From Amphibalanus amphitrite (Eukaryota; Arthropoda; Thecostraca; Balanomorpha; Balanidae), in the NCBI RefSeq assembly GCF_019059575.1, contig NW_024881619.1, positions 988,358 through 1,052,357 on the forward strand: a DNA stretch of 64,000 bases, read 5' to 3'. Positions 20,716 through 31,401 of the stretch are shown in pieces. The notes under the pieces are model-generated. The model saw only the letters and a list, made by a program, of their open reading frames with translations, searched no databases and was not told the origin of the DNA. Position 1 is the first letter of the stretch. Each line of letters starts with the position of its first letter. A program made the translations under genes and the position numbers.

Positions 20716-20807
20716 AAATTTTCAAGACCTCAGTCCTTACTGATTTTTTTTTACTCGGCTTTCGACCTCGTTCAAAAAGCAAGTAAGGACCTGGGTCTTG
20801 AAAATTT
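20716..20807. repeat. Stem-loop repeat, copy 1
   Basis: AAATTTTCAAGACC and CAGTCCTTACT on the left pair with AGTAAGGACCTGGGTCTTGA and following AAATTT on the right. The stem is about 26 bp around a loop of about 40 nt. It recurs about 200 bp before each family U ORF (33,268-33,359; 35,248-35,340). Confidence 0.8.
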
Positions 20808-20930
20808 ATATACACCGGCTTCGTTCAGTATTATATACATATTACCGGCGCATCCGAGGTGGACGTCGATAGTCTTGTTCAGCCCACACAGGCTTTTACG
20901 ATGTAGTATCATTTTCGTATAGCGCTGGCA

Positions 20931-22230
20931 ATGCGCTATACTATACGGCGTACCTCAAGAAAGCTGGGTCCCGAAAGAATAATACACCGTTCTTCACGAG
21001 CTTCGCCACCTGGCGGTTCCCCGGCTGCCACCAATACCGCCTCGTGGTCCGCTACCCGCCAGCGCCGGGGAGCCAAAGCCGGCACTGCCAGGTGTTCGGG
21101 TCTACCAGCGCGGCTCATCAGGAATATTTCGCTCAACGCCACCTGAGCAGAGAGTGCCGCCATGCCACCGCCGTTCTCGTCGACCAACAAGAAGCCCATA
21201 TTACCAGGCAATAAATGCTGCAGCAGACACCCGATGCGCGCCTGCTCGACAAGAACGTGACCCAAGCACCGCCGGCTGCAGTTCTGCGCCAAGCTGCCTA
21301 CGAGCGCCGCGCAACCGAACGTCATTCTGCTGGCTGGTCAGAGGACGTGGACGTGTCTCAATTCGAGGACGGGTCAGGCAAGGTCCAGAAAGGCGGCGTC
21401 TAGTTAATCGGCAAAGTGCCGTTGGTGGTACACTTGTACCAAAAACACTTCATAAAAAGGACCCCCAGCCGCGACACAGCTCACCTGGACGCCACCGGCT
21501 TCGTGACCCGCCAGGTCGGCGAGAAGCAACTGTTTCTCTATGCCCTCATCACCGAAAGCCCCGATGCAGACCAGAAGCTATCCACTGGCACACCTCCTCG
21601 CGGAGAGCCATACTGTTCCCACAGTCGCCAACTTCCTCTCCCAGCTGGCGAAGGGTACTGGCTGGTGACAAGAGCGACCTTGGAGCCCCCCCCCCCCCCC
21701 CGCATTGTCACTGACTTCAGTTGGGCGCTGATACACAACGTGGCGGAGGGTCTTCTGAAAACGACGACCCTGACCTACCTCCAGACCTGTTGGAAAGCCG
21801 TCACCAACCCGGACCCGCGACCCGCCTGTGTGGAGCCCATATCTCCCACAGCTTTTCGAGCACGCTCAAGGGTAAGGGAATCGAGGGAGCAGCAAACATG
21901 AGCTACATGTGGCTGTTCGCAAAGATGCAGCAGGCGTCGTCCATCCCGGGCCTAGGCGAGTGCTTCGGGAAGTTGTGCATCTTAGCAAAGTCAACAGAAT
22001 GCATGGTCCACCTGGACCTGTCAGACTTAAGCTCGGCGGCGGTAGGGTCTGACGATGACGCCGACGGACAGGTCGAGAAAGATCCCGTTCCCGAAGACGA
22101 ACACGCGAAGACATATGGGACACGGACGTCATTTGGGCGGCACTTTGAGGATGTCGCCAGGCGTGCCCGAGAGGACGTGAAGGCCTCGGACAAACACATC
22201 ACTAACCCATACTTTTGTCCGGAGTCCTGA
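20931..22230 (+). pseudogene. Family U transposase-like gene, copy 1b
   Basis: The coding parts lie in successive frames. First comes a Cys/His-bearing N-terminal region (FPGCH to HQEYFAQRHL), then a middle with HLDATGF, QVGEKQLFLYALITE and HTVPTVANFL. Then DFSWALIHNVAEGLLKTTTL, then SHSFSSTLKGKGIEGAANMS leading to an acidic C-terminus. The D-A-T-G and CGAH-like motifs recall MULE-type transposases, but the superfamily is my inference. It shares with copies 3 and 4 a 5-bp deletion (near 21,812) that breaks the frame in front of the RLCGAH segment. A C-homopolymer at about 21,687-21,700 is another break. Confidence 0.55.
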
Positions 22231-22506
22231 GTGCCTCCGTCCCTTCCTCGATCTCCCCGAGCCTCGTGACATGCCCTCACTGAAGCGAGTGATCGGCATG
22301 TTCGCCCATTACTCAAGGTGGATCTCCGGCTTTTTAGAGAAGATTCATCCACTGGTTCAGACAGCGCCCCTGCGCCGTTCGGGTCCGATCGGACATCGCC
22401 CCGCATACTTGAGTCATGAGTGACTACACTATATAACGCTGTACGTACTTCCGGTGCCCATGACGCTCGCCCAGTTTATGCAAATCATGCTTTGTCAGTC
22501 TTTTAA

Positions 22507-23680
22507 CCCTCGCCCCGTTGGGGGGGGGCATTTTGCCCCCCCCCTGTGGTTTTTCCTGAATAGCAAGAAAACGGCGGCGCGCAGCGCCGCCAAATTTTCA
22601 GTACCTTCCCGGGCATCAATTTGACACCTTCACACCAAATTTCAAGTCTTAGGTCACCTTAGGTCAGGAGTTATTGAGGTCAAACTGAGGTCATGTTCGA
22701 GCAAAAATGAGCAAAAAACATGCAATCTTGAAACGCTCACCAAATCTACAGTTATCAAGCAATTTCAAAGTTCTTTATATGGTCTAGTAGACAAAAAGGG
22801 GCGCTACAAAACTGCTATCTCGGATTTTCAAAATTTTTGGTTTTTGACCAAAAAAATCAAAAAATTGATTTTTTTAGAAAAACTTTGAAAAAATCCAAAA
22901 ATTTTCCGAATTTCGAAAAAACCGGAATATATGTGATAGTCCCAGCGCTCTTCTATATACATACCAAATTTCAGATCGATATCTCGTTTTCTGGCCAAGT
23001 TATAGCGAAAAAAACTGTTCAAAAATGATGACGTCAAATTTTTGAACTCAATTTTTAGCGATTCTAGACCACGTACGGCAAAACAAAGACCACCATTGAA
23101 CTCCCCGTGACGAGCTGCATCGATTCGATACCCATTTTATGCAAAAATATTAACTTTAAAATTTGACCTAATTTGACCTGACCTTGACCTGACCTTGACC
23201 TGACCTAGACCAAAACGTGATTTAAGCTGGCCCCAAAGGCTGCCTGACCCATATAATCGCATTTGTCATGTAAAATGGACCATAAAACATGTATCACACG
23301 ACACTTTCATATTGTGACCCCCCCCGTGACCTGACCTCTGTGACCTGACCTGGTATCAGTGACCTCAAATAGCAAAATATGTGTTTGATGAACATTTCCC
23401 CATCGATGATTTTCAATGAAATGCATTTTACTCGATTTTACAACGCATTTCTTGAAGTTCCTGTAAACGGTGAAAATTGGACCTTTGACCTGACCTGTGA
23501 CGTCATCGGTTTGACCTAGGTCAATAAAATTGGGTCACAAGGTAGTTCCCCGTTGGGGCTATCCAACGCCGTTTACCGCTTGTCGCTATGTTGCGTGGTT
23601 CTCGAGATCTTAGGGGGGGGGGGGCCAAAATGGCCCCCCCAACCGGGCGCGTTGCTCGGCAGAGCCCAACGGGGCGCGGG
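22507..23680. mobile_element. PiggyBac-like non-autonomous element with TTAA target site
   Basis: The element is 1,174 bp. It is flanked by TTAA at 22503-22506 and 23681-23684. Its ends are near-perfect inverted repeats: CCCTCGCCCCGTTGGG on the left and CCCGCGCCCCGTTGGG (reverse complement) on the right. Copy 2 of the duplicated region has the uninterrupted site CTTTTAAGCG at about 37,018-37,027, a direct empty-site proof. CCC ends and TTAA duplication are diagnostic of piggyBac-type transposition. There is no transposase. The interior carries G/C-tract hairpins at both ends and many TGACCT words (about 23,160-23,520). Confidence 0.92.
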
Positions 23681-23855
23681 TTAAGCGTTACACTTGCTAG
23701 TGAAGATCGTGCTAAGTTACTGTGAGTTTTGAGGTGGGGGAGAATGACATGGTTTGTAGGCATTTGTGCCTTAATTGCCCGGTATTGCTTGTATTGCCTA
23801 TGCAATGTATGTACGCCTGTTTACGTCTCTTATTTGGTAACTTCTGCGCTGTCTT

Positions 23856-24529
23856 GTGTTGCAGGTAGGTATGGAAGTTTTGTGTTTAATAAAGTATGAT
23901 CAAGGTCTTCATTCTGTGAATCACATCACAGATAGAGTGACGAAGCCTCTTCAGCTATTCTGGTCCCTTCGTAACCGAGACATCGTCGTCAGCGACAAAA
24001 AGATAGATAACTGCTTGCGTAAGTTGCGGGAAGAGAAGCTGGGTCCTGCTCCAGTTTCTTTCTGCGAAGTCAACGAGTGGTGTGAGGAGCGCTAAGCGCT
24101 GCCTGAAAGCGACCATAATGTGTATGTTGTGATGCAAAGGTGGACCAGCAGTTGGGATTGATCCGTGCAGTTTGAGTACTAAAAGGCCCTGCAACGTAAG
24201 GGTGCGAGAACTGAAGTGCTGCATGTGGACGCCACGTACAAGGTAACCTGGAACGGGTTTCCAGATTAACCACAAGGGTTTCCAGTCCTTGTGGCCGGTG
24301 TCACAGATGGCGCTCTGCTGTTTTTCCCCGTTGTATTCTCCATCACGACGGCGGAAACTACCGATGACTACCGCGCACTCCTGCACTCAGTGAAGGACGG
24401 CATCGACGCCGTCGCGGGCCAGGGTTCCGGTCTCGGGTTGTGATGGCTGATGCGGCAGAGGCCATCAACCAGGCCGTGGCTAGCACGTTCCCAGGAGCAG
24501 TCCGTCGTACGTGCTGGTTTCATGCGCAC
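23856..24529 (+). pseudogene. MULE transposase, truncated copy I
   Basis: It parallels copy II at 37,320-37,957. The segments are an N-terminal helix region (KKIDNCLRKLREEKLG to NEWCEER, then an in-frame TAA), VLHVDATYKVTWNGFP (first catalytic Asp), AGVTDGALLFFPVVFSITTA, and a region ending in WFHA. The same 21-nt insertion with an in-frame stop interrupts the core as in copy II. A one-base loss near 24,422 adds a frameshift. The gene stops abruptly after the codon for His-Ala at about 24,529 and joins foreign sequence, so the third catalytic residue region and the SWIM domain are missing. Confidence 0.8.
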
Positions 24530-24639
24530 ATTGCCCCAACAGACGGTGTGGTCCCGGCACCGGCCCTGTCGCTCACCGGCTCTGCGCCGGGCCTCACTAA
24601 TCACTTGCGCCATCTATCACCGCTGCGTCGGTGACTACT

Positions 24640-25042
24640 TTTAGATTTTTTTCTACACCGCCACCCATGAACAGGTGACCAGGAGTGCTCTAGATGCTCC
24701 GCGAGGTGGCGCCAGATGTGACTATCAGTATCCAGTATCACGAAGTAGAATAAAATTATTTTAATCATACATCACATTCATTGCTTCGCTTCACAATCAT
24801 TCATAGTAAATTATTTCATATGTAAATTATCAACTTAGCCGACAATCTGTTATTAAACCGTAGTAACTAATTATATGTTTCCGTAGCTCCAACTCTGGAG
24901 ACGCGAATCCTTCCGCTTCTGGATCTGTTCCGCGACGCACGTATTTATCAAGTCTTTAATATACCAGCATTATTATCACCATTCAACACGCGTTCTGATA
25001 GCATATGAAGTAGCGGCCAAGGACGATATTACTACGCTACAT
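24640..25042 (+). mobile_element. LTR of a Gypsy (CsRn1-like) element
   Basis: The region between the broken MULE and the primer-binding site is AT-rich, contains AATAAA near 24,750 and ends in CTACA immediately before TGGTGACCCC. Such a layout identifies the 5' LTR. The left edge is approximate because I see no second LTR to compare. Confidence 0.55.
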
Positions 25043-25060
25043 TGGTGACCCCAAAGTGAT
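25043..25060 (+). promoter_or_regulatory. Primer-binding site, tRNA-Trp-like with two changes
   Basis: TGGTGACCCCAAAGTGAT differs at two positions from the site at 14,460 and sits directly after the LTR end and upstream of gag. Its priming tRNA is inferred. Confidence 0.65.
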
Positions 25061-25069
25061 TTCTAGTGC

Positions 25070-26018
25070 GTGATAGTGACTCGAAAAGTGTTGAAGTGCG
25101 CCGCGATCGTCTCAAACATGTCTACCAACGGCGAGACCGGCGGTGCTGGAGCACCCCCCTCGGCGCCTACAGTCAGCGCCGCCCCTCCGGGTGCCTCTAC
25201 GCTGACCCCGGCCCTAGCCTCGGCCGCCAGCCGGCCTGTCGCCTCCCTGCGGCTGCCCCCGTTCTCCACGGAGGAGACTGAACTGTGGCTGTCGCAGGTA
25301 GAGTGCGCGCTGGGGGTGGCCGGAATCACCGACGACCTCACCCGCTACCAAGTGCTGGTGGTTAACCTGCCCACCGAGGTTGCCGTTCAAGTGAGGAATG
25401 TGATCAGCAGCCCAGTCTCGTGCCTCTCGCCTGGAGGCTCTACTGCGGCACCAGCAGCTTGGCGACCAGAGGCCTTCTGAACTCCTGCGCCGCATGCAGG
25501 GGGAGCTGGCCATGGCAGGCGTCCTGCCGGCAGACAACGGCCTGCTGAGGACGCTGTACAAGCAGCGGCTCCCCCAGTCTGCCCGAGCCGCCCTCTCCCT
25601 GCTGCCAGAGGACATCCCACTGCCAGAGCTAGCTGCAGCGGCCGACCGCTTCATGGAGGCCAACACTCCGGCACTGTCCGTCAGTGCAGTACACCAAGCG
25701 CCACAGCCGCCCAACCAGTCTGCACTGGACCAGCTGACCGCCTCCGTCGCTGCCCTCACGGCTGCCATCGGCAAGATGCAGACCGACCTGACCAGCATGC
25801 GCCAGGGCAACTATGGCCAGCAGGACCAGCAGCGCCGCTACAGAGGTAGATCGAACAGCCGCCACTCCAGGGCCCGCTCACCGTCTCAGAGGCGGGGGCA
25901 GCAGCAGCAGCAGCCAAATCAGCTCTTTTTTTACCATCACAAGTTCGGAGCAGCTGCTCGGAAGTGCTCGGAGCCCTGCTCCTGGACAACGTCCCAGCAG
26001 GGAAACGGTCAGGCCTGA
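25070..26018 (+). pseudogene. Gypsy (CsRn1-like) gag, one frameshift
   Basis: The first frame (to 25,480) carries RLPPFSTEETELWLSQVE and LGVAGITDDLTRYQVLVVNL, the capsid N-terminal region of CsRn1-type gag. A frame change at about 25,428 leads to ELLRRMQGELAMAG, YKQRLPQSARAALS and LAAAADRFME, the capsid C-terminal region. The C-terminus is Gln/Arg/Ser-rich and ends with YHHKFGAAARKCSEPCSW, the single Cys/His motif of this clade in which the expected first Cys is replaced by Phe. No protease or pol follows, because the sequence switches to another transposase fragment at 26,033. Confidence 0.8.
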
Positions 26019-26032
26019 TGGGACCAGCGCCT

Positions 26033-26640
26033 GCGGTACGCGGTGCGACACACGGTGCACGGGGAGACGGGCACGGGTGACAGCCCGTGGTGGGCGAACG
26101 ACCAGTGGCAAATGCCTACATACAGACGCTACAATGGGACAAAAGCAAATAAAGATAGAAACTTCAACGATCTGAGCAACAACGCTCTTGCAGGTGACCG
26201 TTACAGTGTATCGAAGAGGGCTGTGTTGGCTGTTATCAACACCTTCCAAAAAGATAGCAAAGGAAAACTTTCCCCGCCAAACATCGCGGATCCTTAAAAG
26301 ACCTGGCGCGCACAAGATTAAGTTAGGAAAGAGACAGCGCAGCAAAATGCACGATCAATCAACGAGACGGGGTAACAAGCCTTTACTTTGATGGACGTGA
26401 AGACATGATATTCAGAGCATACGGGAAGGGAAACACCGTCGAAGAGCAAGGAGTCGTCCTCTCTGCCAATGAACGAGCAGTTCGGCGGAGCAGTGAGGGT
26501 GCTCTGCTGCGACGGGACGGCCGTCAACACTGGCACCAAGGGCGGCGTATGTCGGCTCTTCGAGCCGGTGACCGGCTATCTCGAGCACTGGTATCACCAC
26601 TAGCATTAAGGTGGTATATTGCAGGGCAACAATGAGATAC
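26033..26640 (+). pseudogene. Unclassified DNA transposase fragment with CDGTAVNTG motif
   Basis: Frames here read RNFNDLSNNALAGDRYSVSK and AVLAVINTFQKD, then after a stop LGKRQRSK, then LYFDGREDMIFRAYGKGN. In a further frame they read VLCCDGTAVNTGTKGG followed by a Leu-Phe-Glu segment. This order (DR-Y-VS-RA, DGR-D, CDGT-VNTG) matches a transposon protein family I have seen in invertebrate genomes but cannot name with confidence. At least two stops or frame changes make it inactive. It marks the left start of paralogous copy 2. Confidence 0.5.
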
Positions 26641-27300
26641 ATCTCAGCTTATGTCATATACTCGTCGCGACACGAACGGTGATTTCCGTCTCGCTCTTTT
26701 GCGTAGGTATTGCTGCTGTTGGTACAGTTGTTGCCCTCGGCTCTTTGTTGAGTATTCGACTCTTTCTTGAGTATTCGGCTCACTGTTGAGCGTTCGTTCA
26801 ATGTTGGATGCCCACTCGCTGACGTGAATACAGCTACCGGGGATATTCAATAGCTGTTTAAACCAGCGTCAGATTTCGATTCTAACAAATGGTTTACAGT
26901 TCTAATGTGAGACAAAACTGTTTCAATCAGTTACAGTTCCGACGTCTTTGTATTTTTTTTTCTATGGCATCATCTGCTACACTTTGGTAATGCATTTGTG
27001 GAATAATCATATTGGCCCAAGAATGGCGTTGTAGACGAGTTCGTTAGTTTGCATCTCGTTTTCCCCGTCTGCCCCCGGGGCGGCGTCGGGCCGCACGGGG
27101 CAGCGGCCGCCGGGCTGGTGCCGCCTCTGCGGAGATCCTGCCCCGAGGCGGGGGCCGCGGCTCGGCTGGGGAGTGCGGCTGGTGTGGCGGTGTTGGGCAG
27201 ACGCGGCTGGGACGGAGCGCTTGTTTGAAGTGTTACCTGAAGTGAGTTGAGAATACAAGAAGATGTGAATGATATAATATGATGCTTTATAAGATAAGCT
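26641..27300. other. Intervening sequence with a small tandem repeat
   Basis: A 19-bp unit of the type CGGCTCTTTGTTGAGTATT occurs three times with changes at 26,738-26,796. A GC-rich tract lies at 27,060-27,190. No gene is recognised. Confidence 0.5.
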
Positions 27301-28299
27301 CCTCCGACGGCTACAGCGTCACCTGCTAAAGAGACGTCAACTATTTTGGCAACAGGTCTGCTGGGAGAATTTATCCTGCTTACCGCCGAAGGCCTGTTGC
27401 GATTGAATGACTGGTTCGACATAGTGAACGACGCTTGTCGAAACAAGCGGGCTTTCTCGGCGCCGACAGAGCAGGACCACACCAGGATCCTGTTGGAGAC
27501 CCGAAACTGGCTGGCTCGTTGGAGCAGCGCCGCGACGACAACAGCGTCCGTTGGCTCCAACTCACCATCAACGCCGTCCTCCAGCTGTGGGCCGCGGTCA
27601 GAGGGGCGCTGAAGTTCCTTAAGACCAGGAGGCTCAGCCAAGACGGTCTGGCTAACTTCCTCGATACCATCCGGCGAGCGGGCCATCAAAATGACAAACC
27701 AAACCCAACGCAGTTCCGGGGAGCGTTTCAGAAGACCGCAGTCAAAGGCGTGATGGCTGCGTCCGAGCACGGTAACTGTCGTCATCCATCAGTGACGGTT
27801 GTTTCCCAGGACAAGATCACTGAGAATGTACTGGCATACATTGCAGGATGCCTGGTATTTAAGAGTGGGGCAGACCACACGTGCTCCGCTTTTAATACCG
27901 CGTTGTGCGCTGGACGGGCCACTGTGCCTAAGGACAGAGAAAGCCTCACTGGCTTTAAAAGCTTCACTGGCATGCGCAGTTTCGACATTGGCAGCCTGAA
28001 TGTGCCATCAAAACAGCTGTTTCGGGTGATGATGGTTGCCTACGAAATAGCTGAGTCACAGGTGGCGAGTGCCATCTTTGATCAAGACTGTGCTCCGTCG
28101 TCTCGTAGAGTGCATCGCTAGTACCCCTGAGTATCCCGGTCGGCGGGAGTCGATGTGCGCAAAGGGCCGCCTTCGACAGATGACGGAAACATTTGTCCCC
28201 ATGCAGCTGTACGCCCACTGCAAGGCTGTCACGGCCGCGGCCATAGTTGGTGTGAATAGGCTGAACCGAAAGCTGATGAAAGTCTCTTCGCGTGTGTAA
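27301..28299 (+). pseudogene. P-element-type transposase, C-terminal half
   Basis: The frame from 27,346 reads LLRLNDWFDIVNDACRNKRA. A change near 27,515-27,540 leads to WLQLTINAVLQLWAAVRGAL, then LKTRRLSQDGLANFLDTIRR and a GH-ND-P-P-FR-AF segment. This is the conserved RNase H-like C-terminal region of P-element/THAP9 transposases. It continues VLAYIAGCLVFKSGADHTC, and a further frame change near 28,085 leads to the end NRKLMKVSSRV with stop at 28297-28299. The THAP domain and the first catalytic Asp are missing. Two or more frameshifts make it a pseudogene. The right-arm reading at 54,043-55,058 differs by small indels, so the exact frame is uncertain. Confidence 0.75.
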
Positions 28300-28491
28300 A
28301 CGTTTAGGGCCTGACCGTGGTAGTGTGGCCTGTCTATGCATTTATCAGTGAAATGTGCGATGTGATGTCACGTTGGTGCCCGGCTACAAGTTAGCCAATT
28401 TTGGGCGCGTTTGGGTCGCGTTTGTATCCAAGTTTTCTGTTTGTCACGTTGGTGCTCGCTGGGCGGTGCCAATCGCCCCGAGTCTCGAGAG

Positions 28492-28632
28492 GTGACTGCG
28501 TTGGTGATCGAGGTCGGACTGAAGCAGTGGAACCGGCAACCGTTCGGCTTGAAGACGAGCCCCGGCATGTTTCAACGCATCATGAAGGATGTCCTGAAGG
28601 ACCTGGACTGGTGGACCGCAGTCGTGTTCTAG
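28492..28632 (+). pseudogene. Gypsy reverse transcriptase remnant, copy 2
   Basis: Same segment as 13,942-14,083 (FGLKTSPGMFQRIMKDVLKD) and the same TAG before the active-site box, so the defect predates the duplication. Confidence 0.75.
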
Positions 28633-29008
28633 GAGTTTCATATAGCCGCGGCTACCTGCTGCGCATGTGTCGCCGTATCGGTGTGCCACTGCTCATGTAT
28701 ATATCCGCGCACAGTCACACACACTGCGCATGTGGCACGGTGCTAGGTTGACCGGAACAGTGGGCACATGCGCGCAGTTTAGTATGCCGTCTGACGTCCG
28801 TGTGTCGTGTACGATAGTAAATTCTGAGATTTTGTTAATACACTCTTCTACTCGTCGTACCGATACGCGTGAGGAAAACGGAAGACCAAAGAGCTGGGGT
28901 GACATGAAGAGCCCAGGAAGGTGACTGCTCGGAACGGAACACACTTCCCAATCACACTGATCGGATGATGCAAACTGGGACGTGGGACGACCGTCCCTCA
29001 GTTTACAC

Positions 29009-29026
29009 TGGTGACCCCGACGTGAT
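29009..29026 (+). promoter_or_regulatory. Primer-binding site, tRNA-Trp type, copy 2
   Basis: Identical to the site at 14,460-14,477; followed by the gag ATG at 29,050. Confidence 0.8.
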
Positions 29027-29413
29027 CCGAGCAACTCCCGCACCACGCCATGGGGTCGAGCGATGCCACCCGGCAGCACACCGCTTCTCCCGCAACCAGC
29101 TCAGCTCGTCTGCACCTGAACCTGATCCAACAGATCGGTTCTACCGGTTTACACAGCTCTGGTTCTACCCATGCTGATATGGCGCAAGAGCTGTAATTTG
29201 GAGCACTTCTCTGAAGAGAGTCGACTGCGGGTGGGAGCTGTAGGTATTCGGCGTCATTAGTTTTACCATGCCACGAGGAGTAGAATTGATAATTGTCATT
29301 CGAGCATGTGAAATGACTGGTAGGTAAGTTATTGACGTTAAGCTCAGTAGACTTGTTATTGGGACGCATGGTAATTTTCGTAAATTTCTTATATCGACAG
29401 TCTCTACGGCTTC

Positions 29414-29716
29414 ATGGCCGAACAGCCGGAGGAACCGGTTACGATTTCAAAATATGTTGTACATGCGGAGCTGGAGGCCTACCTACGGAAGCCGACCGTC
29501 TGCGTGGACCCTGTGGAGCACTGGGTGCTGGAAGCGGGCATCTACATATACCAACACCTGGAGGTGGCCGCTCGTAACATCATTGCTGTTCCAGCAAGCT
29601 CGGGTCCCAATGAGCGAGTATTTTCTATGTCTGGAAGAATGTTCAGCCCGCGCCGAAGTCACCTGAAGGGAGATCTCGCCGAAGCGCTCAAGCTGCTGAG
29701 GTGTGCCGATAATTGA
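29414..29716 (+). pseudogene. hAT dimerisation domain, copy 2
   Basis: The 100-residue frame has IAVPASSGPNERVFSMSGRM at the same place as copy 1, and the frame is intact. About 13 of 100 residues differ from copy 1, a pattern of neutral decay. Confidence 0.85.
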
Positions 29717-29863
29717 ACTTAGAGTGGTGCATGTTCAATTCTTGTGATCATACCTGTGATTTTATGATCAAAGCTGCTCGCAGTCGCACAGAAGATGGTA
29801 GTAGCGCTTAGCAAATTCCTGTGCTCATTCCCGTGCTTTTAAAATAAATGTTGCTGTTGGCTT

Positions 29864-30454
29864 GGGCGCTGATACACGCCGTGGCGGAGAGTCTTCTTAA
29901 GACGACGACCCTATGCCTACCTCCAGACCTGTTGGAAAGCCGTCACCAACCCGGACCTACTCGCGACCCGCCTGTGTGGAGCCCACATCTCCCACAGCTT
30001 TTCGGGCACGTTCAAGGGTAAGGGAATCGAGAGAGCAGCAAATATGAGCTACATGTGGCTGTTCGCCAAGATGCAGCAGGTGTCGTCCATCCCGGGCCTG
30101 GGCGAGTGCTTCAGGAAGTTGTGCATCTTAGCAATGTCAACAGAATGCATGATCCACCTGGACCTGATCCACCTGATGATCCACCTCCACCTGGATCCAC
30201 GACGTTAAGTACCTATCAAGTGGTCGCTGAAGAGTGAAGGCGTAACCGTGGTCACCATCGCAGAATTGGCGGATGCCGTGCTCGCTTGGGTTTTGTGCCA
30301 CTCGCTATTCAATGCATTCTACGGCAAGGCAGATAAGGCGCTTGGAATTTACCTTCAGAGACTTGTGCTGAAGGTGGACGATGGAGTAAGGGTGCCAGCA
30401 AGGGCCCTGAAGCTGTACGTCAGAATCGTCCCCGCCTATAGCGAGGCGAAGTGA
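29864..30454 (+). pseudogene. Family U transposase remnant, copy 2
   Basis: This copy keeps the undeleted frame through NPDLLATRLCGAHISHSFSG and KGIERAANMSYMWLFAKMQQ. It then runs through a short tandem of GATCCACCT (about 30,150-30,200) into VTIAELADAVLAWVLCHSLF and VDDGVRVPARALKLYVRIVP, ending with TGA at 30452-30454. The N-terminal two thirds are missing. It is the reference for judging the 5-bp deletion in copies 1b, 3 and 4. Confidence 0.6.
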
Positions 30455-31401
30455 GCAGGAAGCAACATTCGAACAGCAGCAGCAACGAGCAGCATTGTTC
30501 TCACTATGAGCAGTGAAGCCATACGTTTGGGTGAAGCGTGCGACGTTCCCGGCAAATGGAACGACTGTGGCAACGGCGGACGCTTGTCATGTCATTGACA
30601 TTAAGTTGGCCATCAAGTTTGACTTTCTGTGTTATTTGTTCAGGTCGGCGTTTAGTTTTAGTTTAGGCCATTAGTTTTGCCATCAAGTTGAACTTTCTGT
30701 GTTATTTATTTATTTATCTATGTATTAATTTATTTATTCGATGTCATGGACCAACAGGCGAATTGACGCCCAGTAACAGTCCATAGCAGTTATACGTTCG
30801 AAGCAATGTAGAGTGTTGTGTTGCCTTTGGTCTTTCGTCTCTTACATATACAATTACAATCCCTCGATATACCAACCATAACTATCACATACAGTACTTG
30901 CAAAAAAAAAAAAAAAATACCGTCACGCAGTGCATACCATGACTCACATGTTTTGTCACATGTAACGTCATATTTAATATCGGAGTATGTGTACTCTACC
31001 AATCTAACAATGAGTCATGCTACTCCATGATTCCTAAAAATTGGTTAAAATGGAACTTACTCCAGGATGGTCGGGCTACTCCCCCTGAAAATGGAGTCAG
31101 CCAAACCTGAAGAAAGGAGTAATATTACCATTCTTCGTGCAATAAAAACGGAAAGGGGGTTCAGTGGCCCTATTTTTTGGTGAGACGCTACTATTAAAAG
31201 CAGCGTCATTGTCCACCGAACTCTGAATCATGGAGTCTGTTGACACCTTTTCATCTAAGAGTACGATTACCCTACATCCATAACTCTTTTTATGAGCGTA
31301 TTTGTACGACCTTCATTGTACTCTAAACTGTGGGTTATAAATGGAAACATTTTACTCTTTTATTTGGAGTGAAAATTTCCTCATGAATGTACCTATATAC
31401 C
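30455..31401. other. Family U 3' flank and spacer
   Basis: It contains two copies of GCCATCAAGTTTGACTTTCT-type sequence (30,607 and 30,677), a TTTA run (30,700-30,740) and an A-run at 30,901. It also has the shared segment AAGAGTACGATTACCCTACA at about 31,256. That segment recurs at 20,557 and 35,089 ahead of each family U gene. Confidence 0.6.

Larger units (their letters stand above)
28273..29879. repeat. Duplicated block A, copy 2
   Basis: Paralogue of 13,722-15,336. Unlike copy 1 it is continuous with the P-element gene on the left and with family U on the right, so it shows the older arrangement. Confidence 0.9.

Noticed and set aside
21866-22132. Minus-strand ORFs over family U (also 21,903-22,406 and mirrored or paralogous positions)
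   Set aside because: They overlap plus-strand coding with recognisable motifs and show no domain of their own.
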